A stretch of DNA of 64,000 nucleotides from positions 3,090,501-3,154,500 of the forward strand of contig JAPNXP010000001.1 of assembly GCA_028753945.1 (NCBI GenBank). The letters are read 5' to 3'. The notes beneath the pieces were generated by a model. It was not told the origin of the DNA. It did not search any database and saw nothing but the letters and a program-made list of their open reading frames with translations. Positions 46,055 to 57,800 of this stretch are shown here, one piece after another. Source of the DNA: Hexactinellida sp. DTS-2022. Its lineage: Eukaryota > Porifera > Hexactinellida. The stretch's first letter is position 1. Each line of letters starts with the position of its first letter. The translations under genes were made by a program, and so were the position numbers.

Positions 46055-47040
46055 CAATTGATAAAGTTATGCATCTTACAGTTAGAGGGAATCCTGGGCA
46101 CATCAAAAACAATCAAAATAAGTCGCAATCTAGTTGAGGACTTGAAAATGAGCCGCGTTGTTTCTAGGTGGATGCAAGAACCTTGGACCGATAAGAATAA
46201 GCGCCAACGAGTTTGTCGTCAATTACAAAAATCATCGAGAGAAGGATTTACTTGATCGCCTAGTCACTGGAGACGAAGTCAGTGGGAAAGATGCCATGAG
46301 CCTACCAGACCAAGCCTAAGTGTGAAAGGTCCCTCGGAGAAAGAATGGTCCATGTATTATGGGAAAGAGAGGGCATTCTGCAAACAGATTGGATCCTTGA
46401 GAAGACAACCATCAAAAGCGATATTATATAACCCAATTGGAAGAACTGGGGGCAGCCAACAAGTGTGAGACGAAGCAGGCAAGTTTACCAACCTCCAACA
46501 GAAATGCGTCAGACTTTCCAATTTTCTGAAAATCTGGTGGGGGGGGGGCAGCCAGAGAACATGTAAAATAAATTTATTTTTATGTTGCAATAAATTACAC
46601 ATAACCATAAATTAATAACGTAAGTAAGATGTATATTTACGGAGAAAGCTTGTTGTAACCTGACAATTTGGGGGATAGTAAAAAACATCATCTATCATTA
46701 TTCCAAATAATTTTCAAGATAAAAACCAGCTGCGGGACCAAATCTGGGAGGGAAAACCTATACTGCCCCCCACAGCACCTCAACAACTACGCCTATACAT
46801 GATAATGCCCCCATGTCATTCATGTAACCCATAGTCAAGATCTGGCTCCAAATGGCTGTTAGGAGAGATAAAAAGGCCCCTTCGTCGAAAAAGATTTAAC
46901 GAGATTAGTATCCTGAGGTCGTCGGTAGAAGAACTGTGGGAGAAGGGTACCACAAGGATCTTTCGCCACAGGCATTGACAGAATTCCAGAAGGTGGCTTG
47001 AGGATTTTGAGCGTCTAAATGTTTTGCACATAAGAAAAAG
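46055..47040 (+). pseudogene. mariner transposase, broken and interrupted
   Basis: On the plus strand the second helix-turn-helix reads LGTSKTIKISRNLVEDLKMS and continues RVVSRW, then KNKRQRVCRQ. After a frame change comes LLDRLVTGDE with the first catalytic Asp, then VLWEREGILQTDWILEK. Unrelated DNA (46440-46795, ending in runs of G and C) interrupts it. HDNAP with the second Asp is near 46800, and DLAPNG stands where mariners have DLAPSD, so the third Asp is lost. FATGIDRIPEGG closes the match near 46960. Inverted repeats of the original element were not found. Confidence 0.8.
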
Positions 47041-49307
47041 TATTTGATATATTGTCAGTTTGCATCTTGATTAACAGTCAAGAAGAAAATTGAAAAATGC
47101 TTCGCAAAAGGAGCTATTAGACACTGAATGATCACTAATTAAACTAATAGAAATATGCAACATTAATAATTCATAAATTAAAAACAGAAATGTAGAAAAT
47201 TGACAAAATTATAAGAATCAACATAATGGTAACTAAAATTCCTTCGTATTAGCACAGCTACAAATATAATTGTTTAGTAAAAAGCCTGAAAAATGTAGAT
47301 TATGATTAACCATGAACCTATCAAAAAGCAATGTGATCAGTATTTTATGAAATTACAAACTACTACACAAATAATATATTAATTATTAAGTGTTAAAGCT
47401 AAACAATTCGTTTTTTCTAGTACTCAGGTATAAATAATGTAAATGGGTTAGATTAATTTATTTCATTATAATAATTAAATATTTTGCAACAGATTATTTT
47501 TTGGCGAATTAACATATTAGGCAATAAGGAAACGGCAAATAGATTCAGAATAATGAACTGATAGTTGAGCATCTATATAAAATACAAATACAAAAGTACG
47601 TATATGTACCCAGGATAAAAAACTAAATGGATTGCATACAAGTAATTAACTGAATATACCAACCAATTCCCAGTCAAAAGAATTAGTGAGTCCCATTTAT
47701 TCTGTACATAAAACAAAGCTGCATTGTAAAATGCTTTAGTGCTCAGATAATAGCAACGAAACCGTTAAAGAATGCTTAATTATAGCTGTATACTAAATAG
47801 TGGTGAATAAAAGATTGATCACTTAGTATTGAGTCATTGCTTTGAAATGTGTTTACTTGTGACAATGTGAGTTTCAAGTTTGACAACATTTCACCTAACT
47901 TACTTTTATATTTGTAAAAATAAAAGGTAAAGAGTTCAAATCGACACCTTTCATGTAGGATCTATGAATATTCTCTCTCCAAATCTTGTTAAAATGTATT
48001 TGAGCGACCTTCCATTCTTGTATTCTCTCGTTTAGACGGAATAATACAATAGGACCAACTATAGTAGGATATTGCAGCATTGCGAGAAAAATAATTTCAC
48101 ATCTTTCACCATATATTCTAAATAGTTAAATTCGTGAAAAATATTATACTGTAAGTAATGTACATTAAGTGAATAAGATAATGAAAGGAAGATTCATTAT
48201 TTATTTAAAAGAAGTTAAATAACGTCCGAAAAACGGTAACTCAATTTAAAAGAACACAACGAAAAGTAACATATGCAGAAAATATAATATTTGTAGGATG
48301 AGGAAACTTTTTAAAGTATACATCGATAAAAGTTAATAATAAACGCATTAGTCAACTGTGTTTTGCAGAATTTAAGAAAGTTACTAGATGAAATGGTTAA
48401 TTATAGTCAGAACAGATCCAAATTATTTAAAACATTTGATAGCCCAAAAGACAAGTAGGTGACAAGTAGGTATGCGGATTTTCACTAAATTCATTAAAAC
48501 CAATGTGTGAAGACAAGTATTAAAATATTTTAAAATAATTTTGTTGCAGTTTATGGAAAGTCCTGGTGTGCACGCGTGCACACTGGTGTATCCGCGTACA
48601 CACCAGAAGAAAGTCCTGGTGTGCACGCGGGTAATACACCAGTGTGAACGCGGATACACCATGCACGTCCATAAATTGTAACAATAATAAAATAAATTGA
48701 TTGAGGGCATAAATATACAACTTTGGGTTTCACCTGATCGAAGCATGATATTGATCCCTATACTTTTTGTTGGAGAAAATAAGCCAATGGAAGGGTCCGG
48801 TTGCGTATGATTCTCGCTCGCTGTTTGATGTTTGCTCGCACCATGGACACTGCATTAACGTATGATTCTCGCTCGTTAATGATTACCCAGTGATTACTTT
48901 CACTATTATACGTATAGAGGATATACAAACTTGTACATTTTGATCAATAACTGGTTCTTTTTCTATTGATAATTTTCATTCATTTAATTTATTTTTCTAA
49001 ACCTTTTTGTTATTAAGTCTTGTTTAATTGGATTCTGTATAATATAATTTTGAAAATTATAATATATATTATTTTAGATTACATTTATTTCTGCTCCTCG
49101 CATCTCCAACATATTGTAATGCACTGTCCCAACGGTATGAACATGTCTACTGTTAATTTCTGTTATACTAACTAAATATTGAAGCTATGTTGAATTAAAT
49201 CTATACTTCATGGTTGATTATCAAGAGGAAAGATTAAATAAATCCGATTAAATTAAAATAAATGTTGATCACTAAACCCAAACTGAAAACTAACATAACT
49301 ATATATA
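47041..49307. other. AT-rich stretch with a palindromic GC-rich repeat
   Basis: The only structure seen is at about 48541-48683: ends TTGTTGCAGTTTATGGA and, inverted, TTGTTACAATTTATGGA, enclosing TGGTGTGCACGCG palindromes, a small MITE without a clear duplication. GTATGATTCTCGCTCG occurs twice near 48815 and 48870. ORFs here only read through these repeats. Confidence 0.5.
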
Positions 49308-49820
49308 CTAGCGCGCTTCGCTTGCTAGGTCGCTTTGCGGCAGAACACAACCACACACAAACCGCTTCGCGGTTGGTGTGTGGTGTATAAACTCCTAATA
49401 TCGATTATAAAGCGTAAATAGGCCTAAAATGTCAAATTTAACAATGTGAAATTTTTGTGATTACGTCATCATGCGATAATGAGTAAGCATATTGGCAATC
49501 TAGTGTGACCAACGTGTCCGGATCATTAATGTACATGTTCTATTATATTTTCAGAATTTTAGCTATTAGAGGGCGGGAATTATGTGCGATTAAGTGAATT
49601 TTCAGGGTTCCGATATGTGACAATGACGTCATAACTTGTCCTTGTGTGAGAAATTTTGAGAAGAAACCTCAACTTGTTGACTGGTGCCAAAAGTTACCCC
49701 TATATGCCAAAAATCAGATTTGGAAACCGACCACTTTCTTCAATCAACTCGGAACATACAACAAATAAATACACATATATACGTATATACCCACCCAGGC
49801 TTGTGTTTTAATAGTATAGA
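49308..49820 (-). mobile_element. Intact non-autonomous Helitron (copy 4), 513 bp
   Basis: In minus orientation it has CTAG at 49308-49311, the hairpin of CACACA(C)CAACCGC near 49350-49380, and the 5' end TCTATACTATTAAAACACA finishing at 49820 next to A on that strand. It is co-linear with copy 3 through the interior (for example AATGACGTCATAACTTG). Confidence 0.9.
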
Positions 49821-49939
49821 TATATATATCATATTTACTTAGGGGGAATGTATTACAAAATACACTATATTTATGATACAATTTACCACAGTATATTATA
49901 CAAAATAAATGGCTAGAGGGAAGAATAATTAGTTAGCCT

Positions 49940-50290
49940 ATAAATACACAGACACAGCTTAGACAGGACACATACAATACAACAGCTACACTATACCAGT
50001 ACAGCTATAATCTAGCTGATAATACTCCCCTAATCCTAAGCTGGTGGTGAATCCAGATAGCAGGTACTCTTATTTCGTAACTATTGTAATTATAATACTA
50101 AACTACGTATATAAACCAGACAAATACAATACAACAGCTACACTATACCAGTACCGCTATAATCTAGCTGATAATACTCTCCTAATCATAAGCTGGTGGT
50201 GAATCACAGATAGAAGGTACTCATAGCGTAACTATTGTAATTATAATATTAAACTACGTATATAAACCAGACACAGCTGAGACAAAACAC
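49940..50290. repeat. Tandem duplication, 152-bp unit, two copies
   Basis: ATACAATACAACAGCTACAC recurs at 49972 and 50124, and the following 150 bases agree with a few differences (AGCTGGTGGTGAATC, ACTATTGTAATTATAATA). No coding or structural role seen. Confidence 0.9.
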
Positions 50291-50296
50291 ATACAT

Positions 50297-50365
50297 CAGT
50301 CGATTCTGATGAATTGGGTCAAACTATCCTTGGATAAAAGTTACCCAATTAAGCGGAGTCGATTG
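50297..50365. mobile_element. Short MITE of the CAGTCRA family
   Basis: The ends CAGTCGATTCTGATGAATTG and, inverted, CAATCGACTCCGCTTAATTG have TA outside the right end; the left flank has mutated. Related to 22564 and 39422. Confidence 0.65.
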
Positions 50366-50374
50366 TAATAAAAT

Positions 50375-50661
50375 TAGGGCTGAAACGAATATACCGAATA
50401 TTCGTTCGAAATGATTGAACGAATATTCGTTAACCACTTTTCGATAACAGCATGACTTGTGTTTAGATTGGAGAGATCGTCAATACATTCCCACCTAAAC
50501 TAACCTTTGTAATATCTAAATTATGTCTAATACTTCACCGCTAGGATTAAACTATTGTAACATAAACAAATATCTATTTTCCACAGTATTTAGAGTGTTG
50601 AATTTGATTTAATGCTTAGCCATCAAAACGAATGAATATTCGAATATTCGTTTCATCCCTA
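50375..50661. mobile_element. hAT-like MITE with TAGGG termini, 287 bp
   Basis: The left end TAGGGCTGAAACGAATAT and the right end, inverted, TAGGGATGAAACGAATAT are followed by repeated GAATATTCG palindromes. TAGGG ends fit hAT; I see no clean 8-bp duplication. Confidence 0.6.
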
Positions 50662-50699
50662 ATTTAAACAGACACTCACAGCTAAAACAATGAATTGAT

Positions 50700-50969
50700 T
50701 TCAACTCACCTGATGTTCTTTGTGTTTCGTCCCGGCTTGGACTCGTCAGTTGCATTGCCTATCCCGCAATACACTTTTCTTTAGATGGAGGAGTGTTGGT
50801 TGAGTGTTACTTGATAATTCTCCAATGGGGATGTGCCGTTGCAGGTCGCATTTCCATTATCTGGGCTCACCATGGTAGGGATTGCGTTGCCTGAATAACC
50901 TCGGGCAGAGGTCCCCACAAGGCTCGATGTACCTTGCCTTTGAGCGCTTTCGAATTTTGAATTGAGATG
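50700..50969 (-). other. Possible 3' part of the OTU gene
   Basis: On the minus strand, CATCAG followed by GTGAGTT at about 50709 and CCATG followed by GTGAGC near 50870 are good splice donors, so further exons may lie here. No domain recognised. Confidence 0.3.
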
Positions 50970-52540
50970 CTAATCGACTTGTAAGAAGATTGTTGCATCG
51001 TCTGAGAATGTAAGAGTCAGATATTTGATCATCTTCAATACTGGTTGGTAATGATCGTGGAAATTTGCAATGTAGAGCAAAGTCGGAGCTATTGGAGCTA
51101 CTTGGTCTGATAAGAGACCTGCGGACTTGAGAGACTATGCTATTGCTGGGCTTATAGACTTTGTTGGCGACCTAATATCCGTCTGGAGTAGGGCTGAAGC
51201 GGCCATAAGTTCGCCATCAGTTCCCCACTGTCCCAGTTGGTACATGAACTTCGAGCTAAGGTGTACAGCTGGAGTAGTGGTTAATATCTGCTCGAAGTAC
51301 AGGCCGATAATGTCCTTTCCGTCAGCCAGCATGTATCGCGATATCTCCCCTCGGATTTTTGCATGATAATCCTCACTGCCGCATAACAGTTTAGATAGGC
51401 ATGTAAATAGGCAGTTTCCGTCAGTGCCAATATCATCACAAGTCCCTGGCTCATACACTTGCAATTTCTGCTCTGACAAGGTTGAGTGTTGATCTATCGG
51501 CCGGTTGTACGGAATTCCGAGAAGGCCGCTTTTTTCTTTTTGCCACTCAACTGTATGGGCTTAATAGTGGAATCAGTCGTAGTGAGGTGGTGAAGGGTTT
51601 GAGAAACAGGTTTCACACTAAGCAATTTGTTCTCGATGAACTCCATTGCCTAAAATAGATTACCAAAGAAATGGATTAATTTACACATTATTTATGGTAA
51701 AGCAATCATTGTTACTAAAGTAATACTTACCACTGCTTATAGAACTGCGTTAGTGTAATCACGCATACGATATGCTCCCCATTCTGGGAAAAGGCTCTCC
51801 TGCCATTCCATTAGGGAGAACAATATCTCTCTTCGCTAAAAATAAATATAACTTGAACACCACAGATAAAACTTAAATAATAAAATAATAACAATTAAAC
51901 ATGATATTCACCATCGTTTCAGGATGTGAATCTTTCAGAACTTGATAAATAATGATATCTGGTATGTAAATCCTTTTTTTGGCTTGAACCTCAAGTTCTT
52001 CATGGAGACTCTGAATACGCTCTGAATACGCACTCTGAATACGCCAGCTACAGAGAAATACAATATTCACCATAAATGATAGTTATTTGGTTGGGGAATA
52101 CTCACTTTGAACTCGTCCAAAACGCCTAGAATTGACGTCTTAGATACTCCGAAAGTCCATCGGGAAGAAACATCTATAGTCTTACCATTCAATCAAATAG
52201 ATAGAATAACAATCGTGTTAGCTTAAGAAATACATTTCAAGAAAAAGTACCTTGCCTAGACTTTTTAATTTCTTTGCTTGCATGTCTGTCGGTTGGGGAC
52301 TGGATTTTCGCTTAGTTTGTTTCCTCTGGTGGTAAGGTCGAGAAATGTGTAGTTGAACTTTTTTTATGTCTGAATCTTCGCTCAACACTACAGCATGAGT
52401 CCCGGTTACTTCTGCAGCTATCAAGGGCCCGAGGTACTTAGGTTCTCCATTCGTTCAAGGCAGATGTTTCGATTTTCGCATGTTGCGAACCAGAATATGA
52501 TCTCCCTTCTTAATATCCGACCTAAAACGATGCATGTTGT
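50970..52540 (-). pseudogene. Multi-exon gene: integrase-type C-terminal domain plus OTU cysteine protease, broken
   Basis: Read on the minus strand. Exon 1 (52540-52251) has KGDHILVRNMRKSKH and YLGPLIAAEVTGTHAVVL...KKVQLHISRPYH, which resembles the domain that follows gypsy-type integrases, then a basic tail and GT at 52250. Candidate exon 2 ends 52106 before GTGAGT. Exon 3 is 52047-51912, exon 4 is 51835-51731 (LMEWQESLFPEWGAYRM) and exon 5 is 51649-50970, separated by GT-AG introns of 58, 76 and 81 bp. Exon 5 encodes an OTU fold: GTDGNCLFTCL with the Asp and Cys, WGTDGELMAASALLQTDI, and NFHDHYQPV with the His. A stop at 51132, one at the end of exon 4 and a frameshift near 51560 break it. 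The integrase core is missing: a hAT fragment starts at 52543. OTU domains cleave ubiquitin and are known passengers of some integrase-bearing transposons. Confidence 0.7.
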
Positions 52541-52542
52541 GT

Positions 52543-53159
52543 CAATTTAGTTATACTCAATGCACTTAATTTATTCTTCTCTCCTAAATTTTTTTCTCGC
52601 TCGCTCCGCTCGCTCGTTTGTAAAATACAGGTATTCTTAAATTAGAGAGGAAATCAATTAGTAATTTATACAACTAAAAATCCCTGTGCTTCGCCCCCCG
52701 ACACAATCTGCTTTGATAAATCTACGCCCCTGGGCACCATGCCCAAATTTCACACTAAACATGGTTGTCAAATGTAAATATACCGAATACCGTATTTCCC
52801 CGAATAAGCGCCTCGGCGCTTATAGATTTCATGGTCAAAATTTGCCCTCATTTTTTCATGAAATTTCCAGAAAATAATATTAAGGTGATTCAAATGGTTC
52901 CCAGCGAGAGTAAACATCCTATAATTGCCTAAATCATAACAATCCCATTGCAGTTATCATTTATTGGGAATAAATTTTAACATACAGATACAATTTCTTC
53001 AGAGCCGGCGCTTTTTTAAGCCCTTGCGCTTATTCGGGGAATATAGAATATCTGTCTTAGTTGCTTGGTTCTTTTTTATGTTACAATTGGAGGGGGGGCG
53101 ATAAGCACTGGAACTATCTGCTAAGGGGGCGATCTACTGAAAAAGGTTGAGAAACACTG
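52543..53159. mobile_element. Truncated copy of the 20503-21453 hAT MITE
   Basis: It starts abruptly at TTAGTTATACTCAATGCACT, which corresponds to about 20851 in the full copy, and runs to the terminus GTTGAGAAACACTG at 53159. The left 350 bp are missing. The break falls directly at the end of the integrase-type exon, so a deletion or recombination joined the two. Confidence 0.88.
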
Positions 53160-53179
53160 GAATAGATCATATAAAGATC

Positions 53180-53265
53180 TCGACCGGCCGGTCAAGATTG
53201 CGACCGGTACCCGACCCGACCCGACCGGTCGACCGGTGCCGGTCAGACCCGACCGGTTCCGTCTC
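53180..53265. repeat. GC-rich CCGGTCG repeat
   Basis: Many overlapping GACCGG and CCGACC units, self-complementary, end in CCGGTTCCGTCTCTG. Reversed, that gives CAGAGACGGAACCGG, a hAT-like terminus. The left end is unclear. Confidence 0.5.
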
Positions 53266-53773
53266 TGATAAGTACTATACAGGTATACCCTCTTTTTACG
53301 CGGTAGATGCGTTCCTTGAAAAGCCCGCGTAAAACGAAATCGCGTAAAATAAAACGTTCAATCTCATAGTAAATCATATTAAAACAATAGATGCGTTTCC
53401 AAATATTATAAACATCGAATAAAATTATAAATAACTAGTGTTTAAACACTAAAAAATCCAACATCCGCCCTCTCAGATAGCCAAGGTTTCCGTGTGTATG
53501 TTACCACATGGGAATTCCCAGAATTTCCAATATCGTCTTGAATGGAAATTATTTTAACCTATGGGAATCCTGATAGAAACCAACTTGTGAGAATACTTGG
53601 GAATTCCCACAGAAAGGGAATTGTGTTGTGAAGGGAATTAAAATTCCCTTCACACCGCAACCCTACACCTTCGGGTACCTCCCACAACCGGGTATCTCTA
53701 GTGTGAATAGTGAAGCAAATATGTATTCATTTGACCAATAATATATTTGGATGAACTTACTATACGACAAATA

Positions 53774-54339
53774 CACTAACCGGCCAAAAGTATTTGAACA
53801 GCAAAAAATAGTATACAGACATTTAAGGTTATACCAGGAAAATAACATTAGTAGAAACTGCAAAATGGCTATTTACATGAAACGATATGTAAAGTATAAT
53901 AAAACAGCAAAATTTTCGAATTTACATTTTTATGGAGGCGTTAAACTCATTAAATATATAATTAGCTAATTAAATAATTAACTTGGGATCATTAAGATCC
54001 AATGTTAATATATTAATTATGATAGAAGATTTGAATTCCACATGGTTAAATTACTCTAAGTGCATAATTTCAAAACAATCCGAATATTTTCTACTGTGAT
54101 ACAGCCACATTTCAATTTGTGCAACTTATGACACAAGTGGCACGTGGCAGAAACACTTATGCCACTTCGTCGAAATTTTCTAAATTGAATTGAAATCACA
54201 ATATTTTGTAATGAATATCTATGATAAGATATTTATAGTCATTTCAGAGTAGTTTAGATAGCCGTTGATAAGTAATCAGACGAGTATTGTGTGTCCAATA
54301 TTAAATTCCCTATGTTCAAATACTTTTGGCTGGTTAGTG
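53774..54339. mobile_element. Tc1/mariner-type MITE, 566 bp
   Basis: Both ends carry a 27-bp inverted repeat (CACTAACCGGCCAAAAGTAT plus TTGAACA, one mismatch), flanked by TA. A related single end, ACTCTAAACCGCCAAAAGTA read inversely, lies at about 59170-59198. No transposase is present. Confidence 0.88.
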
Positions 54340-54890
54340 TACATATCCTTAACTATCTACTATTAGTCCAGCGTCATAGCCATAAAATTTCACAAGATTG
54401 TTCATATTTTTGATAAAAGCACCAAAATTTGTACACATGTACTTTGATGTAGTTCGAACATTTTTGGATATTGATGCAATTGAAAGAGTGTCTATATCGG
54501 CCATGACAGCTCGCCAAAGTAAACACGTCCGATAGTGTTCGCCGGACGTGTTTCCCATAAAAACTTGTTCAAATTAAGTTATATCGTCGTTTTATTGTTG
54601 AATTCGGTTTCGAAGTAAAATTTCCGATAATTTGATATATCACATGACCATATACGGAAGATTTTTTTCCATAGCAACGCTGGAATGTATCAGGAATGTG
54701 TCAAAAATTCCTTTCTCCAATTGTGTCCTTACCCAAAAATTATTCGATATATATGGTAAATCACGGTGAATATCGAATAATTTTATCAAATCACGTTTTA
54801 CAGGGTCGGTATGTGCAAAAGTATACTCAGGTAGTTGAGTGGAGTCGAAAGAGGGGTCACTCGATTGGGTAAGGACACAATTGGAGAAAG

Positions 54891-57800
54891 CATAGCCTAC
54901 TCTATAACAGGCCTCACAATAGGATGTGGAATTTGGACCAGGGATGCAGAGGTCGACGGGACTAAAAAAATTCAATATATATCACTCGTACTTTGAAACC
55001 ATTAATATAGGGTATAATAATGCAGATTCAATCTCTTTAATTATTTGTTACATAAACAGAATTGATAAATATAACAATACACATTTATTCATTTAATTAA
55101 ACACATAAACAACACAAATTACATCTAGAATATGCTGTAATATTACTCTACATCAAAAATTCTTGAGAGAATCTTGTGTTGCCTCTAACGTCTAGACGAA
55201 TTATTTCCAAAAGATATAAAATATTAAATAAACTATAGACAACAAAGCTTATACTGTACTATTTTTGAAATTTTTTAAGTTTTCTCTTCTCCATCCCCTT
55301 GGTTAACAATAATGAATTATAATTTTTAACTTTATTGGCTAAAAAACAGTTAACAATTACGAATATAAGCTTCCGAAGAATAAAACAACCATTTACTGCA
55401 CAAGAAGAACAGGTATTATTCCATAAATCACAATTATCGCTATCCAAAATAGAATTTGATGCTAGATCGACAAGAATCTTCCTAGATGGTCCTCCCAATA
55501 ACATCGTCAAAAGTTCAATATTACTTTCAATCCTAACAAAAATCTTCCAAACAATCACAATACATTCCAGCACTATCTCAGAAGGATATTTCAAAGATCC
55601 ACGGTCAGAGAGGCTTAAACTGAGAAATAGACAGACCATCAATAATGAGATCTTTATCAACAGTTAAGAAATTCCGACATATACCACATGTCTCACTACG
55701 TTTCAAGTACTGGTGTATTGAATAGCCTGCAATAAATGCTAAGGATTGAAGTACCTGAATAGTACATTCGATGGCAGAGAGATCTGATATTGTGCTCAAA
55801 AATGGATTTAGGTCAACTTCATTGTTAAAATCTATACTATCAGCAGAAGAGAAAGATTTAATGAACTCTTGTAGAGAGGACATGCTAAAGACAGTCTGGT
55901 TAGAAAACAAGTTCAAGATATTGGAAACTTTCAGGCGACGTTCTGATTCTAAGATCTGAAGATAAGAAATGTGATAATTGGCACCAGACATCATACGATA
56001 AAGACCGAAATGGTGCTCCAATGGGTCTGTCTGTAAGAATGAAGTTAAGAGGTAAGAATAACCACAGTTTCCAGTTAGGAAATGTGTTATTTGAGGTAGC
56101 ACGAGACAGGCATGTTTTAAGCTGGTAAATGTCTGCTTGCTCAATTTTCCACCTTTCTCAGGCAGTGATTGCCAAGCATCTAACCAATAAACTATGCGAG
56201 TTAGAAAAATAAATCGCTCATCATCAGATGTCAAAGGCTTAGACAACGGATCATTCAAACGGATATGCTTATACGGCATATTCACATTAAATATTTTCCA
56301 CAGAGATAAGAGAATATTAACAAATTCAGAAGTGTGAGATTTGAATGCTGGAGATCGTTGATCATTCTGAATAGCTAGGGCAGCAATAGTGGATTCATGA
56401 ACAACTTTTAGCACCAACTTAACATTTTGACGTTCTAGAATAGATGGATAACAAGATTTCAAAGTCAAACGTGGAGCTAGCTTTGCCAAGCTATCCCTCT
56501 CAGAATTATATAGCATACGAATATCACGAAAAGAAGCATGACATAATTTCAAAGGATTAGCGCATTGATCGATGTTAATACAGTTTAGATCAGGATAAGA
56601 AAATAGTTTGCCATCAGATTGTTGATTTAACCAATTATTGCGTATTGTTTTCAGAATATGAACAAAGTCAAATGTAAGAAAAAGGCCTCTGTCTATGTCA
56701 CAAGGATGTGGTACCCGGATCTCCAATTTACCAACAGGGGAAAACAATTTGAAAAGTTTCACGTTAAGGGGATAGTTGTCGGTAGAGATTATCTGAACGA
56801 ATAAACCACAATGCTCAATGTCATGAATACAGGATTTGATTACGTCAAATAACTTTGCAGCTGTTACAGAAGCACAAGGAAGTAGACGGACAATACAAGA
56901 CCACTTTTTATATAAACTGGACACCATAATAGCGAAAACAGTTTTTATAGGATCATTAGCATCAATAGTGGAACCAAAAATCTTACCTCCTTTGTATGAA
57001 ATATCCGATTTGACATGTATTTCGTCCATTTGTACAATTACATGCCTTTGTTCAGCGGAAAACGATTGAGTAGATTGTTTAAGGAATGAGAAAAATTCAT
57101 TTTCAAGACCAAAGGATGAATATAACTTTTCCAACGTATTGAAATGTGGCAGAGATAAGCAAGACAAACCCTGAAGGTACTTATAAGACGCAGGTGAAAT
57201 TAAATGTGTTTTAAGAGACAAAATTTGGGTTAAAATATTGTATCGCCGTCTATTTTTCGGAACCAGACTGTTTTGAAGCTGACAGGTAATAAATTGGAGC
57301 CTGAAAACTTCTGGACAATTAAGCAATTCGTCATCTGACATTGTATCATGGAAATTGTCAATAACTTGTTGAATTTGGTTTTGCGCAGATGAAATAAGAG
57401 AATCGTTGGAATTGGTACAGAAATTTTTTGAGGTTTCACAAATAAGAGGAGGAGTAGAAATTTCGATTAATAACATTTCAAGTTGGCGAGTATCATTTAA
57501 AGAAATTCGAGAAATTGGCAGAATTTCACCTTTACGAAATGCTTTTACGGACAAATCAAATCCTACGACTAAGTAAAGTTCAACTAATATATTGTTTTTG
57601 TTTATACCAGGGCGCATAAATATCAAAGTATTTGGATTTGGATACCAAAGTGACCATGTTTTAGAAATAGAAAGAAATGATAACTTATCTTGCAAGTCCT
57701 GGAAATTGCTGATCACAAACTTGTGATTTTCTTCGTTCTGCGATGTCAGGCTTAGAGTCATTGCTTGGGAGAGGAGTTCATCATCTTTGGATTGGAGAGA

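Noticed and set aside
48423-48746. Cysteine- and threonine-rich ORFs
   Set aside because: They only read through a GC-rich palindromic repeat (CTGGTGTGCACGCG) in several frames.
54640-54975. 111-codon minus-strand ORF crossing the left edge of P element D
   Set aside because: It begins inside the P terminal repeat and continues into the foldback centre, so as a whole it is a junction artefact. Only the part from the foldback centre may be of coding origin.
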